Below are positions 8,059 through 15,954 of a stretch of 17,323 bases of DNA, in pieces. Source of the stretch: Jaenimonas drosophilae. Lineage: Eukaryota; Euglenozoa; Kinetoplastea; Trypanosomatida; Trypanosomatidae. Where the stretch lies: the NCBI GenBank assembly GCA_030849065.1, contig JASAON010001370.1, positions 1-17,323 of the forward strand, given 5' to 3'. A program made the position numbers and the translations under genes. The notes under the pieces are model-generated. The model was not told where the DNA came from. It made no database searches and saw nothing but the letters and a program-made list of their open reading frames with translations. Each line of letters starts with the position of its first letter. The stretch's first letter is position 1.

Positions 8059-10227
8059 ATGCTGGCTCGCTCACTATGGCCGCATATATGCCTCATGATC
8101 GTGATTCTGCACCTTACCTTCGCCAAAGCGGAATCCCCATTGGCAGGCTCATCGCAAGACACTGATGGCAAAATCCCACCAAAGTCCGTCGTTGATTTGG
8201 ATAATATCTTGAACAGCTTTACAATCGAGTACATCGACTCGCTCATCCTGCGAGATCTCAGTGCGCCAGACACCTACAACTGCTTGAACGATGAAATTGC
8301 TGTAGGGATGTACGCGAACGCAACCAACAACAATCTCCTCTACAGTATGACCATCTTGAATGTCACGCAGTACGACGCCCAGGACGTAGTGGATGCCTAT
8401 GTTACGAATCACGCCGTGAATGTCCTTCAGGGCATTGCTCCATCTTCTCTTGTAAATATCAGTGGATTCATACTCGTTGATCCCGTCTACCCTTTCCCTC
8501 GTTTGCACTGGCACAACCCTAACGTGGTCTATTTCTTCCCCATTATGGAGCAAGAGTTCTACGTCTTTGCCATGTTCCTCTCCGCCAACACAGCACATCT
8601 CCCTTCCAAGATTCTTGCCGTCATCAATACCGAAACCGAAGCAGACAATCAAGCAGCACTTGCCTCCCTTGCTCAATGTATGGGCAACTTCAGCCTTGGT
8701 TTCGACCACGTGATCACGACGAGCAGCGTTGTGGACTCCCTAAGTCCTGACTCCACCAATGTGATTGTTGGCCTACGAAGTAATGACGTTGCTTCCTTGC
8801 TCAGTTTCCTCACAGCCAATCCACTAGCTGTGGTTCTGCTTCTGTTTGACGACTTGACAATTCAGTACAACGTTATCCATGCTACCTTTGCCAATGCGAG
8901 TCTCGATGTGACGGATCGCATCATCTTCACCACGAACTTGCCCATTTGGACGCACTACTCCGATGACCATGACGTTGCAATGATTGTCTTTTTTGAGAAC
9001 TTTGGTAAGCCCTACCACACTCCAGCCACCTTGCGGGCATATTTTACGATGCTCATGTTGGATGATCTCACATCGCACACACGAACCACGCCCTCCCTTC
9101 GCGATGCCCTGTATCAAAATAGTGAGATGGGGGTAGACCACACCGTCATGGGCAACTTTGCAGACGTCTGCCCATACCCAACGACTGAGCCCTTGTCCTG
9201 CCTCGTTAACTTTGGCGCGCAGAACCTCAACGTCTGGTCTTACTCCACCGTGGTTTCTCCACACAGGCTACCCCTTGCTGGGCCCATTACCCCGCCGGTC
9301 TCCTTCTTCACCCAGACAGAAGACCTGCGACGTCTCTCTGCGGAGCCCCGCACCACCATGGTGGGTTTCCTCACCGGTGTGATGGCTGCCATGTTGATCG
9401 CGCTTACGGTCCTGGCAATCCTATGCATTGGTGGATTTTTTGATGATGTGCAGTCGGTGGTGACGGTGGTACATGTGTCCGTGGACTACACCAACAAGGG
9501 CAACTCCATCTCCATCTTCCGTATTCAAGAGGTCCTCCAGCAATATGCCGATGCGGTGGACACACTGGTGGAGAAGCACCATGCCATGCAGCTTGAGAGC
9601 AACCACAAGAGCTTTACTCTCGCCACACGGAAAGCTCAGAGCGCTGTGTTATTGGCCCAAGACCTTATCTTTTCTGTAAAACACCTCAAGCCACACCTTC
9701 CAAATGGCACAACGGTTGGTTTGCGTATCGGCATCCACACAGGCTCATGCAACTGTGCTCGTGCAATCGATGAAAACGATGCCGACGCTCTTTCCATTGC
9801 TGCTGCGCCGCTGAAGATGTTGGCCCAATGTGTGGGGGAACTCTGCGGACCCAATGAAGTACTCATCACTGGATGGACCCACAATGAACTATATGATAAT
9901 CTTCTGGCCTCTTCCTGCCGTCCTCACAGCCGCAATCAGCTCGATGATGAGTCCACTGTCATTGATGTCTACCGCTATGCACCTCCTGTTGCGGGCGTGG
10001 TGGAGTCTTCATTGCGTGAGTTCTCCCTGTTGTCCATTGGAAGTATGTCACGACGGCAAAAGCACATATCCAACGAATCCAGCTCCCCCATCGCGGGCCC
10101 TACGTTGACCTTGGATTCCACCCTTGACCGGAGTAACCGCCTCAATACACTGGGCCTGAATTTGATGGGCATCGCAGAGGAGAGCTCCGATGAGATGTCA
10201 AGTCACATGATGGACTACGAGATTTGA
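8059..10227 (+). CDS. Receptor-type adenylate-cyclase-like transmembrane protein, predicted pseudo-cyclase (722 aa)
   Basis: The frame is open from 7972, but the first ATG is at 8059; from there a normal signal peptide follows (about 1-23, ending FAKA). The ectodomain runs to about 433 and is clearly similar to that of the gene at 4841 (IEYIDSLILRDL, FTTNLPIW, LRAYFTMLMLDDL, VCPYPTTEPLSCLVNFGA). One helix lies at about 435-459, then a cyclase homology domain at about 464-640. GLRIGIHTGS (554-563) and NEVLITGWT are kept. The metal-binding Asp positions are S474 and K517, the catalytic Asn is M587 and the Arg is C591. The C-terminus repeats the RLNTLG, DEMSS and YEI elements of its neighbour. 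It is predicted to be a catalytically dead receptor-cyclase paralogue. Patchy near-identity with the neighbour suggests recent conversion or selection in the cytoplasmic part. Confidence 0.87.
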   Translation: MLARSLWPHICLMIVILHLTFAKAESPLAGSSQDTDGKIPPKSVVDLDNILNSFTIEYIDSLILRDLSAPDTYNCLNDEIAVGMYANATNNNLLYSMTILNVTQYDAQDVVDAYVTNHAVNVLQGIAPSSLVNISGFILVDPVYPFPRLHWHNPNVVYFFPIMEQEFYVFAMFLSANTAHLPSKILAVINTETEADNQAALASLAQCMGNFSLGFDHVITTSSVVDSLSPDSTNVIVGLRSNDVASLLSFLTANPLAVVLLLFDDLTIQYNVIHATFANASLDVTDRIIFTTNLPIWTHYSDDHDVAMIVFFENFGKPYHTPATLRAYFTMLMLDDLTSHTRTTPSLRDALYQNSEMGVDHTVMGNFADVCPYPTTEPLSCLVNFGAQNLNVWSYSTVVSPHRLPLAGPITPPVSFFTQTEDLRRLSAEPRTTMVGFLTGVMAAMLIALTVLAILCIGGFFDDVQSVVTVVHVSVDYTNKGNSISIFRIQEVLQQYADAVDTLVEKHHAMQLESNHKSFTLATRKAQSAVLLAQDLIFSVKHLKPHLPNGTTVGLRIGIHTGSCNCARAIDENDADALSIAAAPLKMLAQCVGELCGPNEVLITGWTHNELYDNLLASSCRPHSRNQLDDESTVIDVYRYAPPVAGVVESSLREFSLLSIGSMSRRQKHISNESSSPIAGPTLTLDSTLDRSNRLNTLGLNLMGIAEESSDEMSSHMMDYEI

Positions 10228-11122
10228 TTGTTATTTTCTGTCTTGTCGTCGTATATACTCTGTGTTGTGGCACACAACATGACCTTTCTGCTGTTTTTTT
10301 TCTGATATGTATCCAAAGAGTAGCTGTTAGCACCTTATTTGATGTTGTTGGCCGTTTGAATGTTGTTGTTGTTTTTTTTTTTTTTTGCGCTTCTCATCTT
10401 TTGTGGTTGTTGAAGGTATTTTGTGATTTGCCCCAATTTTCAGCCAGTATTTGATCTTCGTTCTTGCTTCTTTTTGTTTTTGCATGCTTACTCTTGCCCT
10501 GAAGACTCCTGATTCTTGGCACACGCTTGTACCCACGCTTGCTGTTCACTTTGTTGTAGATGGAGCAACGTTTACTATTATAATTTCAGATTTTATGGGC
10601 CTTTCCAGCACGTCTCGATGCATGTCGACAACGGATAGCCCAGCTGCACTTTTGCTTTGTTTTGTTATGCTCTCTTCTTGTTTTATTTCGAAGAGTCATG
10701 GTGAGCTTTCTTTCCCCCTACTGAACGTACCTACTGGCAGCGGTGGTTGACATCACCACTTCCTCTGTGCACTCCTTGACAAGCAGCACCTTTTGTGCTA
10801 TGGAATGCATCAGCGTCTCTTGAAGAATTCATTATGTTGTTGTTGTTGTTGTTTTTTTCGGTCAAGGCCATCATGAAATGACCCCCGTAAATACGTGTTA
10901 TGAGAGTCTTCGATTGCCACTGTGCAGGGGGGTGCCCCCTCCACTTCAGCCACATGGGCGAAGTCATGACGGATGAAGCCGTATTTACTGCCCGCTTCTC
11001 TCCTCTCTTTACCCCACTAGTGCAGCGGATACCCGTGAGGATCCTTCCAACCATCGGCAGTGATTGTTGTTTGTTGTACTTCTTTAATTAGCTCCATCTC
11101 CCCCCCCCCCCTCATCGACAGC
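10228..11122. other. Intergenic spacer with simple repeats
   Basis: No convincing gene was seen. The spacer contains a 15-T run at 10372-10386 preceded by TTG triplets, a GTT triplet run at 10835-10850 followed by a T run, and a 12-C run at 11100-11111 just before the next start codon. Homopolymers this long are prone to sequencing length errors. Confidence 0.6.
11062..11121 (+). promoter_or_regulatory. Candidate trans-splice acceptor region for the gene at 11123
   Basis: Two pyrimidine tracts are each followed by an AG. The first is T-rich and ends at AG 11090-11091 (5' UTR 31 bases). The second is the C-rich run ending at AG 11120-11121, one base before the ATG. The first is more plausible because it leaves a usable leader. 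Either excludes an upstream in-frame GTG at 11060 as the start. Confidence 0.45.
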
Positions 11123-14032
11123 ATGAGTAGCTCGTCGGCCCACCCCTCCCATCTCTCGGCCTTTGCCGCCCCACAGGCGCCGAACTTCTACGGCAGCCAT
11201 TTACCAGCCAACTTCCCCACAGTTGTTCAGGAAACGCTGCGTACGGCGTTGGACTTTTGCTCAATGCGATATGGACCACTGCGACGTGTGCGACACGAGT
11301 ACCCCGATGGAGACCCTGCGACTCAGGCGAAGGGGCTTACCTCGCCTGACAGTGGGCTCGACGGAGAACAATCGCATGGACATACACCTAGTGCAGATCA
11401 ACCCATTATGCCGGCACAGGATCTTGCCCGCAACGCTCCACCTGCGAACACCTCTCGCAATCTCAATGACTTTAGTGATGACTACTGGACGTCGCGAGAA
11501 CAGCTTCTTTGCATTCTACAGGGACCCAGTCCAGGTGCCGAGGCGGCCCACAGCGCTCGAGATGACGGCCTCACAGAGAGCACCGCACCCCTTCCATCCT
11601 CACTGCACAGTTTACCTCAGGACGCCTTCGGCGCGCCTTCACCGGCCCCAGTTGAAGCGGGGGCGTCTTCATTGGTGAAGCCATCTGCCTCAGCTGACAT
11701 CCATCCTGAGCCATACCATGGTAGAGTAGTAGCAATGCACCCCAGGGGGTCACTGGGCTGCGTCGACTACCTCCACAGAGGTCCGCCAAGAGAGATGAGT
11801 GACTGGGAGGTGATTCCGTGTCTGCCACGGGGAAGCGGCCTCCTCTTCCGGCTGGTGGACCGTCGCCTCGCGCCTGTTGAGCGCTGGGCCTTCTACAATG
11901 ACTCGATGGACTACACGATGGTGGTCCGCTACGCTCTCGGCCGTCGAAGTTATGTGCAGCCCGTGTGTGGCAGCATGGCATTCAACGATCTCACGGGGCA
12001 CTGGGAGGGGGAGATGATGATTGCCAGCGGTTCCACCATGGTAGCATTCATGGGCATCGTCCGTGGCTACCAACTTCAGTACCATGGGATCCCCTCCCAC
12101 ATACCGCGCGCGACCAAAAGAAGAAACTCATCGACGAACCAACTCAACGTGTCTAACCGCGGGCCACATCCGGAGGTTTCCGACTCTGAGAAAGAGGTAC
12201 TCTTTGGCAGTAGCTATGCGTCCAGTACAAGTAGCATGAGTGCTGCACCATCTTCGGAACTCTACGGACGGCGTCTTTTGGGCAATGAGAGGGGAAGTCA
12301 CAATAACGGCGAATCTATGCCAGAAAGGACGCAGCCGTCGCAACACGGAAGTCGCCACGGGGAACTTCTCCCCGTCTTGCCTTCAAGCCTGTTGCGGCGA
12401 CCCAAGAATGTATCTCAACGGCATGCTAGTACTGACGCATATTCATCCCCACAGAAATCCGATCAATTGTCATCCAGACGACTAAGCAGAAACTCCTCTG
12501 CCGCCTCCCGTACGTCCTTCCACAGACAAAGCTACGACAGCAGCGCATCACCACCATCGAAAAGCAAAACAAGCTGTACACCTACACGGACATCGCAACG
12601 CGTGGTATCACTGCACAGTGAAGAAACTGTCCTTCCTGACAAGTCCGCTGCCGCATCCCGTCGAGGTTCTGTCATGTCAAACAGGCGATCTTCGGTATGT
12701 TCAAAGCACTCTGCAGCTGAGTTGTCAGCTGTTGCATATCCAAGCAGGCGACCATCCATGTCAGAGGATGTTCCTTCGTGGGTGCCCTCTGACCGTCGCC
12801 GTGCCTCAAGCGTCCACAACAATGCATCCAACATAGCTGGCCAGGACCAATTATCAACTCATGCATCCCGACGCAGTAGTACTGTTCAACCTGCTGTGCG
12901 AACATCGCAACGCGTGGTAGCACTGCACAGTGAAGAAACTGTCCTTCCTGACAAGTCCGCTGCCGCATCCCGTCGAGGTTCTGTCATGTCAAACAGGCGA
13001 TCTTCGGTATGTTCAAAGCACTCTGCAGCTGAGTTGTCAGCTGTTGCATATCCAAGCAGGCGACCATCCATGTCAGAGGATGTTCCTTCGTGGGTGCCCT
13101 CTGACCGTCGCCGTGCCTCAAGCGTCCACAACAATGCATCCAACATAGCTGGCCAGGACCAATTATCAACTCATGCATCCCGACGCAGTAGTACTGTTCA
13201 ACCTGCTGTGCGAACATCGCAACGCGTGGTAGCACTGCACAGTGAAGAAACTGTCCTTCCTGACAAGTCCGCTGCCACATCCCGTCGAGGTTCTCTAGGA
13301 GGTAGTAGGCGCTCATCCGTCGTTTCTTGTCGCTTGGATCGCGAGCCCTCACCCCCAACTGGTGCGTTTGGTGCACCCTTGAGGCGTTCGTTTGTCGCTG
13401 GCCATCCTTCATGGAGCAATGAAGGACGTTCATCACGAAGGTCAATACGAGGCGATGAGATCCGTAGTGGTGACGAAGTTGTGGTTGCTCCGAGCCCACA
13501 TTCTCTCGCAAAGCCACCTCCTTCATCTGAGCGACGGCTCAGTATGGCTCCCGTTGGTGAGCCTGCACTGGGCAACGAAGCGAAGAGCGCAGAAGGCGAG
13601 CCAATGTTGATCCCAAGCCGCCCGACGGAACAACCTCGTTTGTCTCAATTGTCAAGGAAGAAGCACGAGAGACGCTCACCACCTCAGCCACACATGATGG
13701 CAAAGGCCATCAACCCGTTGGATGCCTCGAAGCCTTCTTACCAATATGGGCGTCCCAACTTCCGCGGTGATACCTCGGAGCCCTGCTTTGAAGTTGCCAA
13801 TGGCCTGTTGTTTCGCTTAACCAACTCAACGACGGGTCAGTGGGCCTTCTACAACGACACCACCAACTTCGTCATGCACGTACGGTTTTCTTTGGGTCCG
13901 CGCAGCCTTGTGACACCACTTGGAGCTACGGTGATTCGTCCATCTCCAGAAACAGGAGATTGGTGTGGCGAGGTTGTTANTCCTCAGACACACAACACCA
14001 ACAACATGATGGGCTGCAGAGGAAGACAGTAG
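11123..14032 (+). CDS. Protein with two DUF1935 (kinetoplastid calpain-related) domains and an R-R-x-S-rich linker (969 aa)
   Basis: The start is ATG 11123; the frame is also open upstream to a GTG at 11060, which is not credible as a eukaryotic start. The N-terminal 220 residues are low-complexity. Residues about 227-322 form a first DUF1935-like domain (GSGLLFRLVDRR, WAFYNDSMDYTMVVRYALG, HWEGEMM, GIVRGYQ). A Ser/Arg-rich, probably disordered linker covers about 340-880 and includes the 104-residue tandem repeat. A second DUF1935-like domain starts at about 889 (NGLLFRLTN, WAFYNDTTNFVMHVRFSLG, DWCGEVV) and ends at the C-terminus with MMGCRGRQ, which can be aligned to FMGIVRGYQ of the first domain. 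DUF1935 is known from calpain-like proteins of kinetoplastids, some of them cytoskeleton- or membrane-associated. No papain-fold protease domain is visible. There are 15 R-R-x-S motifs, the PKA-type consensus. Base 13980 is N, making codon 953 T-N-T (Phe, Ser, Tyr or Cys). Function is unknown. Confidence 0.82.
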   Translation: MSSSSAHPSHLSAFAAPQAPNFYGSHLPANFPTVVQETLRTALDFCSMRYGPLRRVRHEYPDGDPATQAKGLTSPDSGLDGEQSHGHTPSADQPIMPAQDLARNAPPANTSRNLNDFSDDYWTSREQLLCILQGPSPGAEAAHSARDDGLTESTAPLPSSLHSLPQDAFGAPSPAPVEAGASSLVKPSASADIHPEPYHGRVVAMHPRGSLGCVDYLHRGPPREMSDWEVIPCLPRGSGLLFRLVDRRLAPVERWAFYNDSMDYTMVVRYALGRRSYVQPVCGSMAFNDLTGHWEGEMMIASGSTMVAFMGIVRGYQLQYHGIPSHIPRATKRRNSSTNQLNVSNRGPHPEVSDSEKEVLFGSSYASSTSSMSAAPSSELYGRRLLGNERGSHNNGESMPERTQPSQHGSRHGELLPVLPSSLLRRPKNVSQRHASTDAYSSPQKSDQLSSRRLSRNSSAASRTSFHRQSYDSSASPPSKSKTSCTPTRTSQRVVSLHSEETVLPDKSAAASRRGSVMSNRRSSVCSKHSAAELSAVAYPSRRPSMSEDVPSWVPSDRRRASSVHNNASNIAGQDQLSTHASRRSSTVQPAVRTSQRVVALHSEETVLPDKSAAASRRGSVMSNRRSSVCSKHSAAELSAVAYPSRRPSMSEDVPSWVPSDRRRASSVHNNASNIAGQDQLSTHASRRSSTVQPAVRTSQRVVALHSEETVLPDKSAATSRRGSLGGSRRSSVVSCRLDREPSPPTGAFGAPLRRSFVAGHPSWSNEGRSSRRSIRGDEIRSGDEVVVAPSPHSLAKPPPSSERRLSMAPVGEPALGNEAKSAEGEPMLIPSRPTEQPRLSQLSRKKHERRSPPQPHMMAKAINPLDASKPSYQYGRPNFRGDTSEPCFEVANGLLFRLTNSTTGQWAFYNDTTNFVMHVRFSLGPRSLVTPLGATVIRPSPETGDWCGEVVXPQTHNTNNMMGCRGRQ
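12587..13294 (+). repeat. 312-bp in-frame tandem repeat, two full units and a partial third
   Basis: Unit 1 is 12587-12898 and unit 2 is 12899-13210; I found two base differences between them. A third copy covers 13211-13294 and then diverges, although GSRRSSVVS just after still resembles NRRSSVCS of the full units. The period is 104 codons, so the frame is kept. Each full unit carries five R-R-x-S motifs (RRGS, RRSS, RRPS, RRAS, RRSS). The near-identity implies recent duplication or homogenisation. Confidence 0.95.
13980..13980. other. Ambiguous base (N) inside the coding region
   Basis: A single N is the second base of codon 953, within the second DUF1935-like domain. It may be an uncalled base, a polymorphism or a contig join written as one N. 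The C-terminal 16 residues after it depend on the frame being right. Confidence 0.95.
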
Positions 14033-15111
14033 TGACATGTCGAAAACGTCTGCACCTCAGTGACGCTGACATCAGCCTTGTTTCCATGGTATAAATATGT
14101 TGGGCTTGATTCCCATGTATTCCCATGTACCATGTTACGACTATGTGCTATTATTGTGCTTTGGATGTCGAGTAGCGCCATTTGCGAAGATGCTTCAACA
14201 CCATCGTGCTTTGTTCGGTATTTTCTTTTCCTCTCCCCGCCCATTCAGCAAATTTTTGGTGGACTCATCGTGCAGATCGGTCGCTGTGAGCGATCAGGAT
14301 TCATGCGCGCGCTTCTGGTTCATCTTGTTTCATGTTCTCTTTTTGTGGTTTTTCCAGGTGCCATCGTTTTAGATGGTCTCTCCTGCTTCGGTTTGGCTTT
14401 GTACTTGCATCGGTTGACTGTGAGATCTCCTGTGTTTGTTCTCTGAAGAGCATATCAGTGAGCTTGGATGCGTAGAACTACGAAGTTGGTTGTGCGACGA
14501 TGGCACCAACATCTCTACGTGTGTATTGAAGAGATTCCAAGATGCAGGCAATGCCAGCAGTTTTTCTGCAGGGGTTTCTAACAATAATGCTCGAGAAGCT
14601 GACTTGGATGGTGACATCCTCTCCCCCCCCCCTTCTCCTTCACCCCAGTCACAACTCTTTTCCCGAGAAGTGGTATGCATGATAATAAAAGAATGTAAGT
14701 CATGCAAGCTGAACTCGGAAGATGTGGTTGTGATTTGTTGTACACTGGCGTGTACGGTTTCTAGTCTCCCCTCTCCCCACTCCATTCGTTCCCCACAACT
14801 GTGCCGAAATGATTAATTCGTAAGTTGATGGATGGAAAAACGTCTGCGGCTTTCTCCATGTGCAGATTTATCTTGGTTACTCAACACACCTGATTGACTC
14901 ACTAACAATTCATGATGGGGCACAATCTTGGAATGTACAGGACTCAATCACCCAATCACCTGTTCTCTTATATTCTCTCTCACACACACAAAGCACCAAA
15001 CATAGTGGCCGCCTTCACAACGGTGTTCTCATCACTCTTTTGTTGTTGTCTTGTTCATTTTTTGTTGTGTTTATTTCCCCGAAAAGCCACTGTGTGGTTT
15101 CTAGGGTTTGA
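14033..15111. other. Intergenic spacer with a possible coding remnant
   Basis: Most of the spacer is T-rich and featureless. From 14424 to 14816 one + frame is open without an ATG until late; its first 200 bases are not T-rich and encode a normal-looking peptide (HISELGCVELRSWL, VLKRFQDAG). It has no plausible start codon, so it is not called as a gene. A C-run (nine C) lies near 14623-14631. Confidence 0.5.
15025..15086 (+). promoter_or_regulatory. Candidate trans-splice acceptor for the gene at 15112
   Basis: A long T-rich stretch (CATCACTCTTTTGTTG through TTATTTCCCC) is followed by AG at 15085-15086, leaving about 25 bases before ATG 15112. A second possible AG is at 15103-15104, after TGTGTGGTTTCT. 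Confidence 0.5.
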
Positions 15112-15954
15112 ATGGCTGGAAACTGCATTTGCGGAAGTTGGAACGGCAACCCTATCACGGTTGTGTTTCTCCGTATAGTGGATGGTGATTGGGAAAGTGC
15201 TAATGTGCAGCAGCAGAATGATCTGCGTAGCTTTTTCTCTCAGGCACGCCGCCTTGCCGAATCCCGTCAAGTGAGGAGCAAGCCGCTTCATGTTAAGGTG
15301 GTTGGCCACCAAACGTGCATAATTGTTTCCAGTGAGGCACTGGTAGCCGTACGATTAGCGGCGGAGATGCAGAGAGTCTTCACGACCATCTTTCCCCAGC
15401 ACGTGATGCACCCGATCCGCTGCCACATTGGTATTCACTCAGGCCACACGTCCATTGTTGCACCAAATGTACAGGAGGAGTCCTCCATGTCTCCTGCTGG
15501 AGCTAGAAACTGCGATGCCCGCTATCGGCCTATTGCTCAAGTGGCTGAGCGCGTGGCGTCGATGGAGGCGAGCTCGATGGTGCTCATGACCGATGCCACC
15601 GCAAATCAGTTGACGGATGGGGAATTGTTCGCCCTCTACGTCACCGTTGTGGGTGACTACATTGTGCGCGTGCAGAGTATTCGCATGCACCACACCATTT
15701 ACTGCATCACCTCCAGGGAGGAAGCACGTCGTAGCACGGTGTTGTTCAGCTTTGAGGATGTCGATGTAACCTCACAGCACCGTTGCTCTAGTCAAACGAA
15801 CGCATCGGTCTTGGTGTCTTCGGTGGCAAGCCTACAGGAAGAAGGACACCACGAACGCACGCATTCCGTTCACTCATCCCCGACAACGAATAGTAATAAC
15901 CCGGACATGACACGTCCGATTCAGATGCAGTTAAGCCGGCGTCGCTACTCCTAG
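15112..15954 (+). CDS. Soluble class III cyclase-homology-domain protein, predicted inactive (280 aa)
   Basis: There is no signal peptide or membrane helix, so the protein is probably cytosolic. Nearly the whole of residues 13-205 matches the class III cyclase fold: NPITVVFLRI (first strand), HVKVVGHQTC (metal-site hairpin), ALVAVRLAAEMQ (helix), IRCHIGIHSG (102-111), IAQVAERVASM and SSMVLMT. The first metal Asp is R21 (FLRI where FTDI is expected) and the second is H66 (VGHQ for VGDS). The substrate Lys position appears kept (K62), as does the Arg of the N-x-A-x-R motif (R147), but its Asn is Q143. Without both Asp residues catalysis is unlikely, though nucleotide binding may persist. The tail (about 206-280) is Ser/Thr/His-rich, with ARRST and a final RRRYS, both basophilic-kinase-like. 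An in-frame TGA directly precedes the ATG, fixing the start. It is distinct from the cytoplasmic parts of the receptor-like genes. Confidence 0.78.
   Translation: MAGNCICGSWNGNPITVVFLRIVDGDWESANVQQQNDLRSFFSQARRLAESRQVRSKPLHVKVVGHQTCIIVSSEALVAVRLAAEMQRVFTTIFPQHVMHPIRCHIGIHSGHTSIVAPNVQEESSMSPAGARNCDARYRPIAQVAERVASMEASSMVLMTDATANQLTDGELFALYVTVVGDYIVRVQSIRMHHTIYCITSREEARRSTVLFSFEDVDVTSQHRCSSQTNASVLVSSVASLQEEGHHERTHSVHSSPTTNSNNPDMTRPIQMQLSRRRYS

Noticed and set aside
8149..8709. A 186-codon open frame on the - strand
   Set aside because: It lies wholly antisense to the strongly supported gene at 8059-10227, and its peptide matches no known family.
1849..10227. Calling the three receptor-like genes functional adenylate cyclases
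   Set aside because: The fold is visible, but both metal-binding Asp positions and the catalytic Asn and Arg are replaced in each.
10372..10386. The 15-T run as a transcription terminator
   Set aside because: It lies inside a one-direction gene series with no strand switch. T-runs are common in these spacers and more likely belong to splicing and polyadenylation signals.
11060..11122. A GTG start 21 codons upstream of the gene at 11123
   Set aside because: It is not an ATG, and the stretch is pyrimidine-tract sequence with a likely acceptor inside it.
12984..13526. Antisense open frames across the 312-bp repeat
   Set aside because: They repeat only because the DNA repeats; the sense frame has the meaningful domains and motifs.
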